From assembly GCA_030549495.1 (NCBI GenBank), contig JAUIRK010000173.1:434001-498000 (forward strand): a stretch of 64,000 nt of DNA, written 5' to 3'. A program made the translations under genes and the position numbers. The notes beneath the pieces were generated by a model. The model was not told the origin of the DNA and ran no database searches. It saw only the letters and a program-made list of their open reading frames with translations. This document shows positions 1-11,158 of the stretch, piece by piece; position 1 is the stretch's first letter, and each line of letters begins with the position of its first letter. Source of the DNA: Nectonema munidae (taxonomy: Eukaryota > Nematomorpha > Nectonematoida > Nectonematidae).

Positions 1-1540
1 TTTATTTTTTTGAAAATATTTTTGAAGACAGTATCTAGAAGTAAACCGCAAATCTAATTGAAGCTTTCAGATATTTTAAAACCATAAATGCCAACCCTGA
101 GTCCAAAAATGAAACCAGCATCTTCCATTTGGCATAAAAACAGATATTTTATTTAAATTTCAAAAATATTTCTGTAGACATTAGACGTAAATCGAACATT
201 TGATTGACACTTTCAGACATTTAAAACCTCTAAATGCAAAAAATGATTTCAGAAATAAAAATTATCATGGTCGAAATGGTATAAAAACATATATTTCATG
301 TAAAATTAAAGAGAATATTTTGGGATATAGTTTTCAGTCATAAACTACAAATTTAATTGGCACTAGCAGTAAAACCTCAAAATGCAAAAACTGTGTTCAG
401 AAATGAAATCATCATGATCTATTTGCTATAAAAACATATATTTCATGTAAAATTTGAATCAATATTTTTGGAAACAAATTTTAGAACTAAACGCTTTTTG
501 ATTGATACTTATAGGTCTTTTCGAATTCAAACTGCAAAAATTGAGTCCATAAATGAAACTAGCATGGTTGATTTGGTATAAAAACATATATTTAATTGTA
601 AAATTTGAATGAATGTTTTTGGAGACAATTTTTAGAAATAAACCGCAAATTTGATTAACACGTATAGGTATTTTCATATCCTAAATGTAAAAAATGAGTT
701 CAGAAATGAAAACAGCATGATTGATTTGGTATAAAAACATATATTTCATGTAAAATTGAGAGAATATTTTTGGAGATAGCTTTTAGAAGTAAACCGCGAA
801 TTTGATTGACATTGACAGATATTTTAAAACATCTAAATGTGAAAAATGAGTCCAGAAATGAAAACAGCATGGCCGATTTAATATAACACATATATTTTAT
901 GTAAAATGTGAAGGAATGTTTTTGGAGACAATTTTCAGAAGTAAACCGAAATTTGATTAACACTTATAGGTATTTTCAAATCCTAAATGTAAAAAATGAG
1001 TCCAGAAATGAAAACAGCATGACCGATTTAGTATAAAACATATATTTTATGTAAGATGTGAAGGAATGTTTTTGGAGACAATTTTCAGAAGTAAACCGCA
1101 AATTTGATTAACATTTATAGGTATTTTCAAATCCTAAATGTAAAAAATGAGTCCAGAAATGAAAACAACATGATCGATTTGGTATAAAACATATATTTTA
1201 TGTAAAATGTGAGGGAATGTTTTTAGACACAATTTTCAGAAGTAAACCGCAAATTTGATTAATAGGTATTTTCAAATCCTAAATGTAAAAAATGAGTCCA
1301 GAAATGAAAACAACATTATCGATTTGGTATAAAACATATATTTTATGTAAAATGTGAGGGAATGTTTTTAGAGACAATTTTCAGAAGTAAACCGCAAATT
1401 TGATGAACACTTATAGGTATTTTCAAATCCTAAATGTAAAAAATGAGTCCAGAAATGAAAACAGCATGACCGATTTAGTATAAAAACAAATATTTTATGT
1501 AAAATTTGAAGGTATATTTTATTAGATATATTTTTGATCA
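1..1540. repeat. Tandem satellite array, ~150-bp monomer
   Basis: About ten diverged head-to-tail copies of a 146-151 bp unit. Recurring landmarks are GAATGTTTTTGGAGACA (copies near 911, 1061, 1212 and 1358), AGAAGTAAACCGCAAATTTG, AATGAGTCCAGAAATGAAA and TATATTTTATGTAAAAT. Copies from about 840 to 1500 are the most alike; those before 600 are more diverged. The array runs off the left edge of the window. Its right side decays through 1541-1870 into a G-run and a TTAA-bounded terminus. Short open frames at 459-963 on the minus strand are chance readings of the repeat. Confidence 0.92.
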
Positions 1541-1918
1541 ATCAAAATTTTGATTGACATTTTCTAAAAAGTAGCCATGATTATTGAAAAAATTAAATAT
1601 TTAAAGTATTATGCGTTCCAAACTGTATATAATTATAAATTTTCAGGGTATTATATAATATAGATCCTAAGTTATAAGGTTAAGTATAGATAATGTCAAA
1701 ATTTTGCTCAAAAATTTTAATTTTTGATTTTGATTGACAGTTTTGGACATGAAGGGGTCATTCAACTACCATGAAAATGGATTCAAAAGATGCAGCTAGC
1801 GATTTTAGGAAAAGTCACAAAATTTGAAGGGATATGATTCAGCCAATTTTCTACAATTAATTTTTTAGTGAAGGGAAGGGGGGGGGGCGTTTTACGCCCC
1901 CAGCACTAATAGGGTTAA
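1541..1918. mobile_element. Terminal segment of satellite-bearing TTAA element
   Basis: Non-tandem tail of the left array. It ends in a run of G, a small GGGCGTTTTACGCCC hairpin, and AGCACTAATAGGG followed by TTAA at 1915-1918. Read inward, the end is TTAACCCTATTAGTGCTGGG. The same end occurs in opposite orientation at 3333. TTAA followed by CCC is the usual border of piggyBac-type insertions, so I infer a non-autonomous piggyBac-like element carrying a satellite array. No transposase is visible and the other end lies outside the window. Confidence 0.5.
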
Positions 1919-2063
1919 AGGACTACTATGTGAAAAAAATCAATGTTTAATTATTTAAATTTTTTTTACCAATTTTCTTGTACATTTGTTAGTAATCAAG
2001 ACATCACTAAAGGAAGCGTTCACAATGATGTCAATCATTTGTTGACCTATCTACCTATTTTGG
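1915..2063 (+). repeat. Dispersed repeat, copy A
   Basis: This stretch, from AAAGGACTA to GACCTATCTAC, is a close match on the opposite strand to 9641-9785. Shared blocks include ATCAATGTTTAATT, TTACCAATTTTCTTG and GTAATCAAGACATCA. Family unknown. The left end coincides with the TTAA where the satellite-bearing element stops, whereas the copy at 9.7 kb is not next to any array. Confidence 0.75.
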
Positions 2064-2392
2064 AAATTGCATTCACTTTTTCGTCAATGGAAAAATGTAT
2101 CAGATTAGTACCCATATCTCATACTCCACATTTATCTTTCAATTATACTCATGGTAAGATTGACGGCATTATGGATCGTTCAAAAAATTAAGGCATTGTC
2201 GTAAAGATGATGGGATGTGAAGGTAGTCAAAATATATCTAAATCTTTTAAAAAAAGGTATTGTTTTTTTCGATATGTTTGGAATTGGGTATAAGCCTCTT
2301 TGGAAGTTTTGCACTTTTTCAACGGATCTTTTTTAGGATGATCATGTAAATGTTAACATCTGAAATGTTTTGGTGGATCAGAACCCTTAGAG

Positions 2393-2858
2393 CAGTGGTT
2401 CCCAAACTTTTTTATCCCGTTCCCCCTTTTCCAGTCACTTTTTTACCTGTGGACCCCTACAACTGAATAGTTTGAACCAACAAAATTAATCAAAGATTTT
2501 TATGCAAAGATGATTCTAGTCATCTGATTAAATCGTATGCTTATTCATATGAAATCAGAGAAAGCGCAAAGCCTGACATAAAATGTGAATAAAATTTTTT
2601 TTCAATTAAAATATAAATTTTTCAAAAATATTGTAACTAATAAAAAGGATATATAAAGATTCAAAATATGAAACTTTAAAAAAGGGAAGAAAATATTTAT
2701 TTAAAAAAGCTCTAAATATATATATTTATATTGATTTGGAAAATAGAAGTATATTAAAGGAGATTCAGCATAAGTAGTTTGAAGTAGAATTTCCATGGAC
2801 CCCTAAAATTCTTCTATGGACCCTTAGGGGTCCATGGACCCCCGGTTGGGAACCACTG
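2393..2858. mobile_element. hAT-type MITE with perfect 8-bp TSD
   Basis: A 466-bp non-autonomous element. Its ends are CAGTGGTTCCCAAACTTTTT on the left and the inverted GGTTGGGAACCACTG on the right. It is flanked on both sides by the identical 8-bp duplication CCTTAGAG (2385-2392 and 2859-2866). The CAGTGGTTCCC terminus and 8-bp duplication are typical of the hAT superfamily. The interior is A/T-rich with no coding potential. The intact duplication suggests a fairly recent insertion. Relatives lie at 18498-20529 and 48587-49071. Confidence 0.92.
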
Positions 2859-2866
2859 CCTTAGAG

Positions 2867-3332
2867 CGACTCTTACATAAAAATGCAGTTCATATTTGAT
2901 GTATTTTTTCCATCACTAAAGTTTATAAATATTAATATTTCTTGGATATCTTTTAAAAATATGTTTGATGTTCTGTTCCTTTTCTTCCCAAAGTGGACGA
3001 TAATGCCTCCAAGGGAGCATTTTGAATTTCCTACGGGCGCTGTGTAACAAGTATTATAAACTTTTCTTGATTGAAACAAATATATTGTATAATATTTATG
3101 ATGGTTATATTTTGGAAATATAATTTAAAAAAGAAGCTATGAATTTTTGATAAAAAAAAATAAGTAGTTAACATTTTTTTATTCTTTGTATGGTAGAAAA
3201 TGTACTTAGACATGTATTTAAATGAATTTTTAAGTAATTAAGAAGGCGTGTAGATCATGTGCGATTGATGATAGAATTATGTTTCAGTAACATCAAACCA
3301 AACATTTTAATTTCCTAAGATAAACACTAAAA
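2867..3332. other. Unannotated spacer
   Basis: About 470 bp between the hAT MITE and the right satellite element. Two short minus-strand frames here have no recognisable domain. I see nothing that supports a gene. Confidence 0.6.
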
Positions 3333-4450
3333 TTAACGCTATTAGTGCTGGGCTAAATTTGTCCGCTCAAGTGCTGGGGGGGGGGGCGTAAAGTGCACAC
3401 CCCCCCCTATTTTTCTCAGATATTAATAAGTTTTTATAAATATTTTTAATGTTACATATATATTTCAACTATGCTGGATTTGGTGGTGATGTTCATTTTT
3501 TATCAAAATCAATCAAACCTGTAAAAAAATTGATTTATATTTCACAGCTCATCTCAAAAAGGAACTTTTTATTTAAATAATTATATAAAGTTTTTTACAC
3601 ATGTATACCCATTTTCAAATATGCTGAATTGAGTGGTGATATTCATTTTTTTTATGAAAATCAATCAAACCTGTCAAAAAATTGATCTAAATGTGACAGC
3701 TCATTTCAAAAAAGAACTTTTTATCTAAATAATTATATAAAGTTTTTTACGCATGTTTGAGCTGAATTCAGTGATGATATTCATTTTTTATGAAAATCAA
3801 TCAAACCTGTAAAAATTGATATAAATGTGACAGCTCATCTCAAAAAGGAACTTTCTATCTAAATAATTATATAAAGTTTTTTACACATGTATACCCATTT
3901 TCTAATATGCTGAATTCAGTGGTGATATTCATTTTTTATGAAAATCAATCAAACCTGTCATAAAACTGATCTAAATGTGGCAGCTCCTCTCAAGAAGAAG
4001 CTTTTTATCTAAATAATTATATAATGTTTTTACACATATATATGCATTTTCAAGCATGCTGAATTCAGATATATGCCCATTTTAAGCATGCGTAATTCAG
4101 TGGTGATATTCATTTCTTTTAATGAAAATCAATCAAAACAGTCAAAAAATTGATTTATCCCAAAAAGAAGCATCTTATCCGAATAATTATATAAAGTTTT
4201 TACACACATATACCCGTTTTTAAGTAGGCTATGTTTACTGGTTATATTCCTTTTTTTTTTTATAAAAATTAGTCAAACCTGACAAAATAATTTAAATATG
4301 ACAGCCGATATCAAAATTAAAATTTTTATTCTTATAAAAAGTTTTTTATAAATTTCAAGTATGTAGAATTTAATGGTGATGCTCATTTTTTATGAAATCA
4401 ATAAAACCTGTCAAAAAAATTGATTAAACCTGTAAATCAATGTCAAATAT
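3333..4450. repeat. Second satellite array with TTAA-bounded end, inverted
   Basis: Begins at TTAA (3333-3336) followed by CGCTATTAGTGCTGGG, a G-run and a C-run. About seven copies of a unit near 150 bp follow, from about 3420. Landmarks are GAATTCAGTGGTGATATTCA (near 3626, 3763, 3912 and 4093), GAAAATCAATCAAACCTGT, ATGTGACAGCTCAT and AAATAATTATATAAAG. Read on the minus strand, the unit shows the same order of weak landmarks as the 1-1540 monomer, so the two arrays may be old relatives. No matching outer end was found near 4450. Confidence 0.85.
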
Positions 4451-5234
4451 ATAAACATAACTTCTACTTGCAGTATTTCTCTGGTAATTATTTTGTTAAT
4501 TTATTTAATAAACAAACTTTAGGTGTTTAATTCACTCAAAATATTTCATTCTACCGTAACTTATGTAACTCGATAGCACCTCCATCTTTTTGACTACAAA
4601 TTCGTTATCGGCTCGTAGTCTCTACGCCATATTATAATTTACAGTATGTAATTTTACTATTCATTCTATGATGATCTTTTCTTGGTATCTCTTTTTTCAT
4701 TAGAAATTTATATTCTTCAATGTGTGTTCGAAAATTTTTTTATAAGGATAAAATTACTTTTTTCCTCTCTCTCAAAGCATTCTGATTAAAGAAACTTCTT
4801 GATGATCGTAGACTTTTTTTATCAGTATCGTATATTTTATTATCAGGCCTGAATATTTGTCAACCAATCTTATTTCAAAGGTTTTTTTCTGATGAATCAT
4901 TCGTGATGTTCATTGTTCAATTACAAAAAGTTGTCCATGTTCTAAATTTATCTCTGACGCAAAAAGAAAAAGATGGACAAATTCAATTTAAATAAAAATA
5001 TCTTGATAGTGACTAAATTCTCACATATTGGCATTTGTGCCATGTTTGATAAATCTGACCTATTCTAAATTTTCAGATTTCCTACCAAAATCAAACGGGC
5101 CAAGTATGATAAAATATGGTCACTTTGAAGATTTAAAAAAAGATTTGGGGTTTCTTTTCTAAAATAACAAATGAAACTTACCAAAATTTAAAGCATAAAT
5201 TATTTTCTAGTTTAGATCTCTTCATATATAGGTT
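4451..5234. other. Intergenic, no gene seen
   Basis: A/T-rich DNA with no open frame that looks coding and no clear repeat structure. Confidence 0.6.
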
Positions 5235-5238
5235 TACA

Positions 5239-5653
5239 CACTAGAGCCCTTTGTGAGGAATATAATTTTGTTAGCACTCCCACTAAAAACAATATAATAG
5301 CGTCCATACATCGGAGCTTCGCTTTTAAAACTTGAAGCTGTCATATCGTATAAAAATTATGGGATGCTTGCATGGGAATATTATGAGATATTTATCCAAT
5401 TCCATATGAAGAAAAAGAAAAATTCAATTTGGAATATTTATATATATGATATATGTTGTACTTTTTTACACAATGAAAAGATGGCTAAGGGGAAAATCGA
5501 AAACAATTGAATTACAAATTTTTTTAACCCAACTAGCAATTACTTTTTAGAACTTGTTATTCTAACATCAATTACTTTCTTCTAATGAAAATTTTATGAA
5601 ATTGACTAAAACGAGGGTCTAAGTTAAGGTAAACTTAGTGACGGGCTCTAGTG
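5239..5653. mobile_element. CACTA/Chapaev-like MITE with 4-bp TSD
   Basis: A 415-bp element with 11-bp perfect inverted ends, CACTAGAGCCC on the left and GGGCTCTAGTG on the right. It is flanked by the direct repeat TACA (5235-5238 and 5654-5657). Termini starting CAC together with 4-bp duplications fit the Chapaev group of the CMC superfamily; true CACTA/EnSpm elements usually leave 2-3 bp. There is no coding sequence inside. A chance 4-bp match is possible, but both ends and duplication abut exactly. Confidence 0.7.
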
Positions 5654-5657
5654 TACA

Positions 5658-7072
5658 CAAAAAATCAAAAAGGTTGGTTGTAAACAGACTTTCAATGTTT
5701 CACCAACAAAATAACAATCATTACTAAAAAAATCAAACCCGTTCGTTTACGACTAATAAAACATGCACAAATCATAATTACAGTAAACATCTAAGTCAAA
5801 TTGTTAAAAACGTCATAAAATTGTTTGACTTGCGTGAAGCTTGACTCTGGAAAAATGTTCTAATAATAAATTAAATGAATATCAAGAAATTTTTTTTATC
5901 AAATTGTAAAATTAGCAGAATCTATTTGCCTTCCTACTCCTACTGTGAAAGATGGGCGAATGCTACATTATGCTCTTTTGCAAGATTGATCACAGTATGT
6001 GAAAGTACATTGAAACGGCTCACTAAAACTGTTTGCAATCAACCACATGTACAGAATCTTCTTTCTCATTTACACACAGAATACAAATTCTCTACCTCCA
6101 TAAAAGATATAAAATTTTAGAAATTTTAGTTATACACATATTCAATTTAAGCCAAGTCAACTTGGACGGAGTTTACTGTATTTAATTTTGATAACTGCAA
6201 CATTATGACTATAAGTAAATTCTTTCGTTCATAGCTTTCATTGTACTTGTGTTTTTTTTATAAACTTACCCAAAGTTCATCTCCATCTTCAACTTAGTTG
6301 TGCTAAATACAAAATGTAAAACCTAAGAGTGATTACAAATGCTAAAAGCAGGTAAAAGGGATGTCATAGGAAGAACGCTCTTCTGAGTTATAAAATATAC
6401 AGCACATCACTATACCTATAAAGGTGTTTGAGACCTCGTAACTTTTTCTCACTTATAAGGCTCATCAAATGAAATGTATGCAAAGAGGTCTGCTCGAATG
6501 GAAGCAGAACCAGGAGTCTTAATTTTTGTCGCATTTTTACATCATCCTAGTACTTCATAGTGTTTTACCATTTGCTATATTGAAATTATTGGAATTTTAA
6601 AAAAATTAGAACGCGGAATAAATTTTCATATGTCCGTATTCAACTCTATAGTCCGTTATCCAAAGGTTAATCCTCGTATGACGAATAGTCCTATATATCG
6701 CTCCAAGGACGGATAAGGGAGTTTTACTTCCTTTCTTGAAATAATAATTATTTTTCTTTTAAATATTATAATAAATGAATTTTTTGAACTGCATTATATA
6801 CATATTATATTTATGCTTTGAATACGCTAAAGAGTTTTTGTCTGTAGATGGCGTTAAACACTTTTCCGAATTTCCTATGAAAATGTCCTTATATATTTTC
6901 TATCTGATATTATTTGTACGCTTTCAAAGCAAAATGAAATATCCTCTCAATGAATATATTTTCATTTTCCTCACCTTAAGATTTAAATCAGCTTCTATTA
7001 CACGACTCATTGCATTTATTATGTTTACACGATTTTGCGGCCATCGAGTTGTGTGTTCTTATTATTTGCAAA
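5658..7072. other. Intergenic, no convincing gene
   Basis: Open frames of 81 codons (5875-6120) and 103 codons (6775-7086) occur here. Neither has a recognisable domain, and the second is leucine/phenylalanine-rich in the way A/T-rich noise usually is. A stretch near 6640-6720 has a loose pogo-like TATAGTCCGTTATCC end but no partner was found. Confidence 0.5.
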
Positions 7073-7270
7073 ATGAGTTCTTGTAGCGAGCCAAGTGTTC
7101 TTGACACTGAAATTATTGGATCCAATGTGCATAGCGATAGTGGTTTTAAAATTATGCGTTTAAACAATAGCGAAGATTCTGAAGCACATTTTCTTGTTGC
7201 CTTGATGGGACGCAATATTTTTGGCAAGCCAGCAGAGTCAAGCGTGGAAGATCCTTGCCAGCAAATATAG
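7073..7270 (+). CDS. Possible small ORF, 65 aa, unknown
   Basis: An ATG-started frame encoding 65 residues, starting MSSCSEPSVLDTEIIGSN and ending VEDPCQQI. It is rich in Ser, Asp and Glu and is in a locally more G/C-rich patch than its surroundings, which is why I list it. An overlapping minus-strand frame (6988-7293) is equally open, so at most one is real. No domain, signal peptide or membrane segment is seen. It could be an exon, a transposon-encoded fragment, or chance. Confidence 0.22.
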   Translation: MSSCSEPSVLDTEIIGSNVHSDSGFKIMRLNNSEDSEAHFLVALMGRNIFGKPAESSVEDPCQQI

Positions 7271-7409
7271 GACCCTAGAATTGATCCTTTCAAAATTAAT
7301 TTTTAATAAAAAAAACTTAGCTAATAACTTTCTAATTATAGTAAAGTTGATCCTTCTTTGGAAGAGATACTCTACTATTATGAGAGGTTTTCTACAGGAG
7401 ATCTCTTAG

Positions 7410-9640
7410 GGATGTCTTGCGAGGGATCAGATCTTTCAGCATAGCTTAGCAAGATAAGAGTCACCAGTCACCTGACTCGCGAAAAAGGATGATCTAAGCA
7501 TGTGAGTTTCCATAAACCACACAAAACTATAACTTTTTATCATTTGCGGATTGATTTTTTGGGACTTGCATGCATTTGTGTTGATACACACTTGATCAGC
7601 CTAAACGCGGCGTGTCCATGATGACTTGTTTTCTTAAATTAAACCAATCGAAATTCTTTGATGATGACGTAGATTAAATTCAACTGCTTTCATTCGATAT
7701 GACTATTTTTTACGTCTATTGAGAAGTATGAGCTCAACCCTTTCTTCATTTGATAAAGCCATATTTAATCAATGGGTGCAAAAAACAGTTAATAATAATT
7801 TATATAAATGATAAATATTTCAAATCCTCAATACGTTGGGCTCGTTAGAGAATTCCTGATAATTTTTTGTCATTATCTTCCAAAACCTCAAAAGAATGAA
7901 GACATACCACAACCCTTCATAACTAGGGCAGTTAAAAGTCAATAAAATCAAATAGCACTTATTCTAAAACAGGCAAATAGTCTTATTATATAAAGTTTGT
8001 GTAAAAGAAGTTCAAGTTATTAGTCCAACAAAAGCCAACTTTTTATTAATAGGTCTACTTTTTTAATGCTCCATTTTTTGTGAGTAATCTCGATTTTGTA
8101 AAAATTTAATAAGTAAATATAAGAAATTTTGAATTGCTTTTGTATACTGAAGAGTTCAGAAAGCAACTAAAAAATTAATTTCTTCATTTTTATAATTAAA
8201 ATAACAGATCATTTTTAGCATAGATAAAGAATTTTGACTACTCCATTCTCGTACATAAATAAAATAAATGAAAAACGTACTCTTCGAATCTTACAATGAA
8301 AGCTGCATTTGGTTTATATAGAAATATATCGAATTTGAAGAGGAATTATTGGTATGAAAAACTGCATGGAAAAATAAAATAATAAAAAGAAAATCATGAA
8401 CATATGAAAAAAGAAGTATATCTACGCATATATACGCTCTTCAACAATATAAGCACCGGCAATAGAGAGAGGAAAGACATTTCCAATTCTCAATGAGTAT
8501 TTACTGTTACTATCGCTGCCCTAATATTTCACACTCATCATAAAAGGCATCATTGATCAATTGAGCAATTTTGTAACTTTATTAAAACATAGCAAACTTC
8601 TTTATACTCATTTTTTACAGAGTCCATAGAACAGAATCAATGACAAGTTTTCAAAATATCAATTTGTTACTGTGAGAAAATTCATTCTGAATTATTTTCA
8701 CAAACTTTTCGCCATGAATTATACTTAGTGATCTTTTCTTCATTATATTAGTTGTTTTTCACCATAAAAGGAAATGTAAAAGTTGTAGATATTTCTTCAT
8801 ATAAAATGTACTTATATAAATATTCATATAGAGCATGCAACTAAGCAGATTTTATATTTACATATTTTCTTCTGACCTTGAAAACTAGATTTATTCATTC
8901 TTATGCCGTTTTCAAGGTGAAAAGATTACAACTTTTCCAAATAGAAAAAAATGAATCAAATGATGTATAGTATATTTCTTTACTCGCTTGTAATATTAAG
9001 CTTACGGCTTTGTTGAATTTCATTTCAGTCAAACTGGAAATCGTCTGCTGTCCATTTTTGGATCACTGGTTTTGAAAGGTTTTTGAAATTTATTTATAAA
9101 TCTGTCATAACTGTCAAAGGTTTTCATTAGAACTGTTAAAAACAGTGTTTAAATTCTTTTCTTTTATAACGCCTGTTTTTGAATATTTTAGCATGTAATG
9201 TTAGACAAGCATGTCAATGCGCATCTCTTGGACATTTTGTACATAAATAGTGTCTTGGTTACTTGTAAATCACAATTTATTAAATTTTTATAAAATTATA
9301 AGTTAATAATGATTGCACTAGATTCTAGAAGAAGAGCAAGCGATCTTATTTTTGCAGGAGCAAAGATCTTCTATAACCCAATATACACAAAAAATGTTCT
9401 CCAGTTGATTTATTCAACTTAAATTTTCTCCAACTTTTATCTAAATCACCTAAATTTCAATACTTATCATCTATTGGTGCTATTTTTTCACATATAAAAA
9501 ACGTTAAAATTTTTAGTGGTTTTGCATGACTTGAACAATGGACATAAAATATTGATTTTTTACATTTTTCTTCCAATTAAATTAACTCAAAATATTTTTT
9601 CTCGTATAAAAGATTATAGAATTTTTTTATAATCTTTAAG
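7410..9640. other. Intergenic, no gene seen
   Basis: About 2.2 kb of A/T-rich DNA without coding-like frames or clear terminal repeats. Confidence 0.55.
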
Positions 9641-9785
9641 TAGTAGATAGGTCAAAAAATGATTGACATCATTGTGAACACTTCCTTTACTGATGTCTTG
9701 ATTACTAACAAATATTCAAGAAAATTGGTAAAAAAAATTAAAAAAATTAAACATTGATTTTGTTCAAATATAGTCCTTTAAAATA
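9641..9785 (-). repeat. Dispersed repeat, copy B
   Basis: Reverse-complement counterpart of 1915-2063. The match runs from the flank of the TTAA insertion site (read inverted, TTTTAAAGGACTA) through GAAGTGTTCACAATGATGTC to GACCTATCTAC. In this copy the bases beside AAAGGACTA are ordinary A/T sequence with no array attached. Confidence 0.75.
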
Positions 9786-10722
9786 AGCTCTAACTTTTTA
9801 TAAAAATAAAAAGGATAGCGCGTGTTTTACAAGCTATATTAAAAAAATTGATATTCTAAGATCAAAAATAAATCAATTGAAAAACACTAAATCTAGTTTA
9901 AAACTCAATAAGAAATTAAATGTTATCAAGATTCGGACAAAAAATAGTTATGGCTTGCTAAAAGATAATAAAAAAGTCAACGCTAAAAATCATTTTATTT
10001 AAACAGGCCATAAAAATGAGATTGTTTAGTTATAAATATAAATAGTTTACAGTAAGATTATTTCATTGAAAAATTACTGCACCACGCAATCTAAAATTTT
10101 TATAAAAGTAAGTTTTATAAAAAATTTTCATGATATTTTAGAATATATTTAGAGATATAAACGAAGTTAATAAGACTATATTTTAATACTCCCAAAAATG
10201 ATTTCGGACATTTTGATTGCACACAATTAAAAAGACTTTAGAAATGAAAAATTAAGAGGGCTCTAGTCCTTTGTTCAATCAGTAATTTATTTTTTAAGTT
10301 TAAAGAAACAATGTCATTAATGCTGTTGTACCAATAAATTCAGATTTGTTCTGGATAATTTTGGAATGCGTTCCTCTCAAAAGGAAAATGAAATAAAAGA
10401 AAATTATGAGCATTTTAACAAATATTTTATTACCATATTTTTATACTGTGTAGAAAATCATTGAAACGTTAAAAAATTTAAAATTACTTTTATTTGTTTA
10501 GGGAAAACATTAAGTTTATAATATTTTAGGTTCTTATATTTTGTTCAAAGAACCTTATTGATATTATTCTTTTGAGTTATATGGTCAGGAAACATTTGAT
10601 CTATTTCAAATACAATCGATTTACTTTTTAATTTTTAAGCAGTGTGAATAAGAATTAATAGATTATTATTTATTAATGTAATTTTGTTTTCCACAATATA
10701 TATTCGCTATATATGTCTCAGT
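9786..10722. other. Intergenic, no gene seen
   Basis: A/T-rich sequence with no supported feature. Confidence 0.5.
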
Positions 10723-10955
10723 TTCCCCTTTTTTTTTTTACTTTTTTTTTTTTTTTTAAAAAAAATATTTTTTTTTTTTTTTTTTTTTTTGAGAAAAAAT
10801 TTTTTTTTTTAATTAAAAAAAAAGGGAGGATTTTTTTTTTAAAAAAAAGATTTTTTTTTTTTTTCTTTTTTTTTTTACATAACAAAAAATAATAAATAAA
10901 AAATAAAAAAAAAAATTTTTTTTTTTTGTTTTTTGTTAGTGTTGTTTTTAATTTT

Positions 10956-11000
<45 letters not shown>

Positions 11001-11095
11001 CTTTTTTTTTTTTATATTATATTAAAAAAAAAAAAAAAAAATAAATAATTATATATTTATTTATTTATTTTTTTTTTTCTATATATATTTTTTTT

Positions 11096-11127
<32 letters not shown>

Positions 11128-11158
11128 TTCTTTATCTTTTTAAAATAAAATTTATCTT
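10723..11158. repeat. Poly-T/poly-A low-complexity block
   Basis: More than 430 bp made almost entirely of T-runs with interspersed A-runs, including an uninterrupted T-run of over 45 bases near 10955-11000. It may be real simple sequence or an assembly or consensus artefact at a hard-to-read homopolymer locus. Confidence 0.9.

Noticed and set aside
459-963. Minus-strand frames of 72 and 87 codons at the left edge
   Set aside because: They are readings through the ~150-bp tandem repeat; the repeated protein words simply follow the DNA period.
3340-3410. G-run and C-run as a G-quadruplex regulatory site
   Set aside because: The runs belong to the transposon-like terminus and occur beside both arrays; there is no gene nearby to regulate.
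6640-6720. Second pogo-like element end
   Set aside because: Only a loose similarity to TATAGTCCG-type ends, with no inverted partner.
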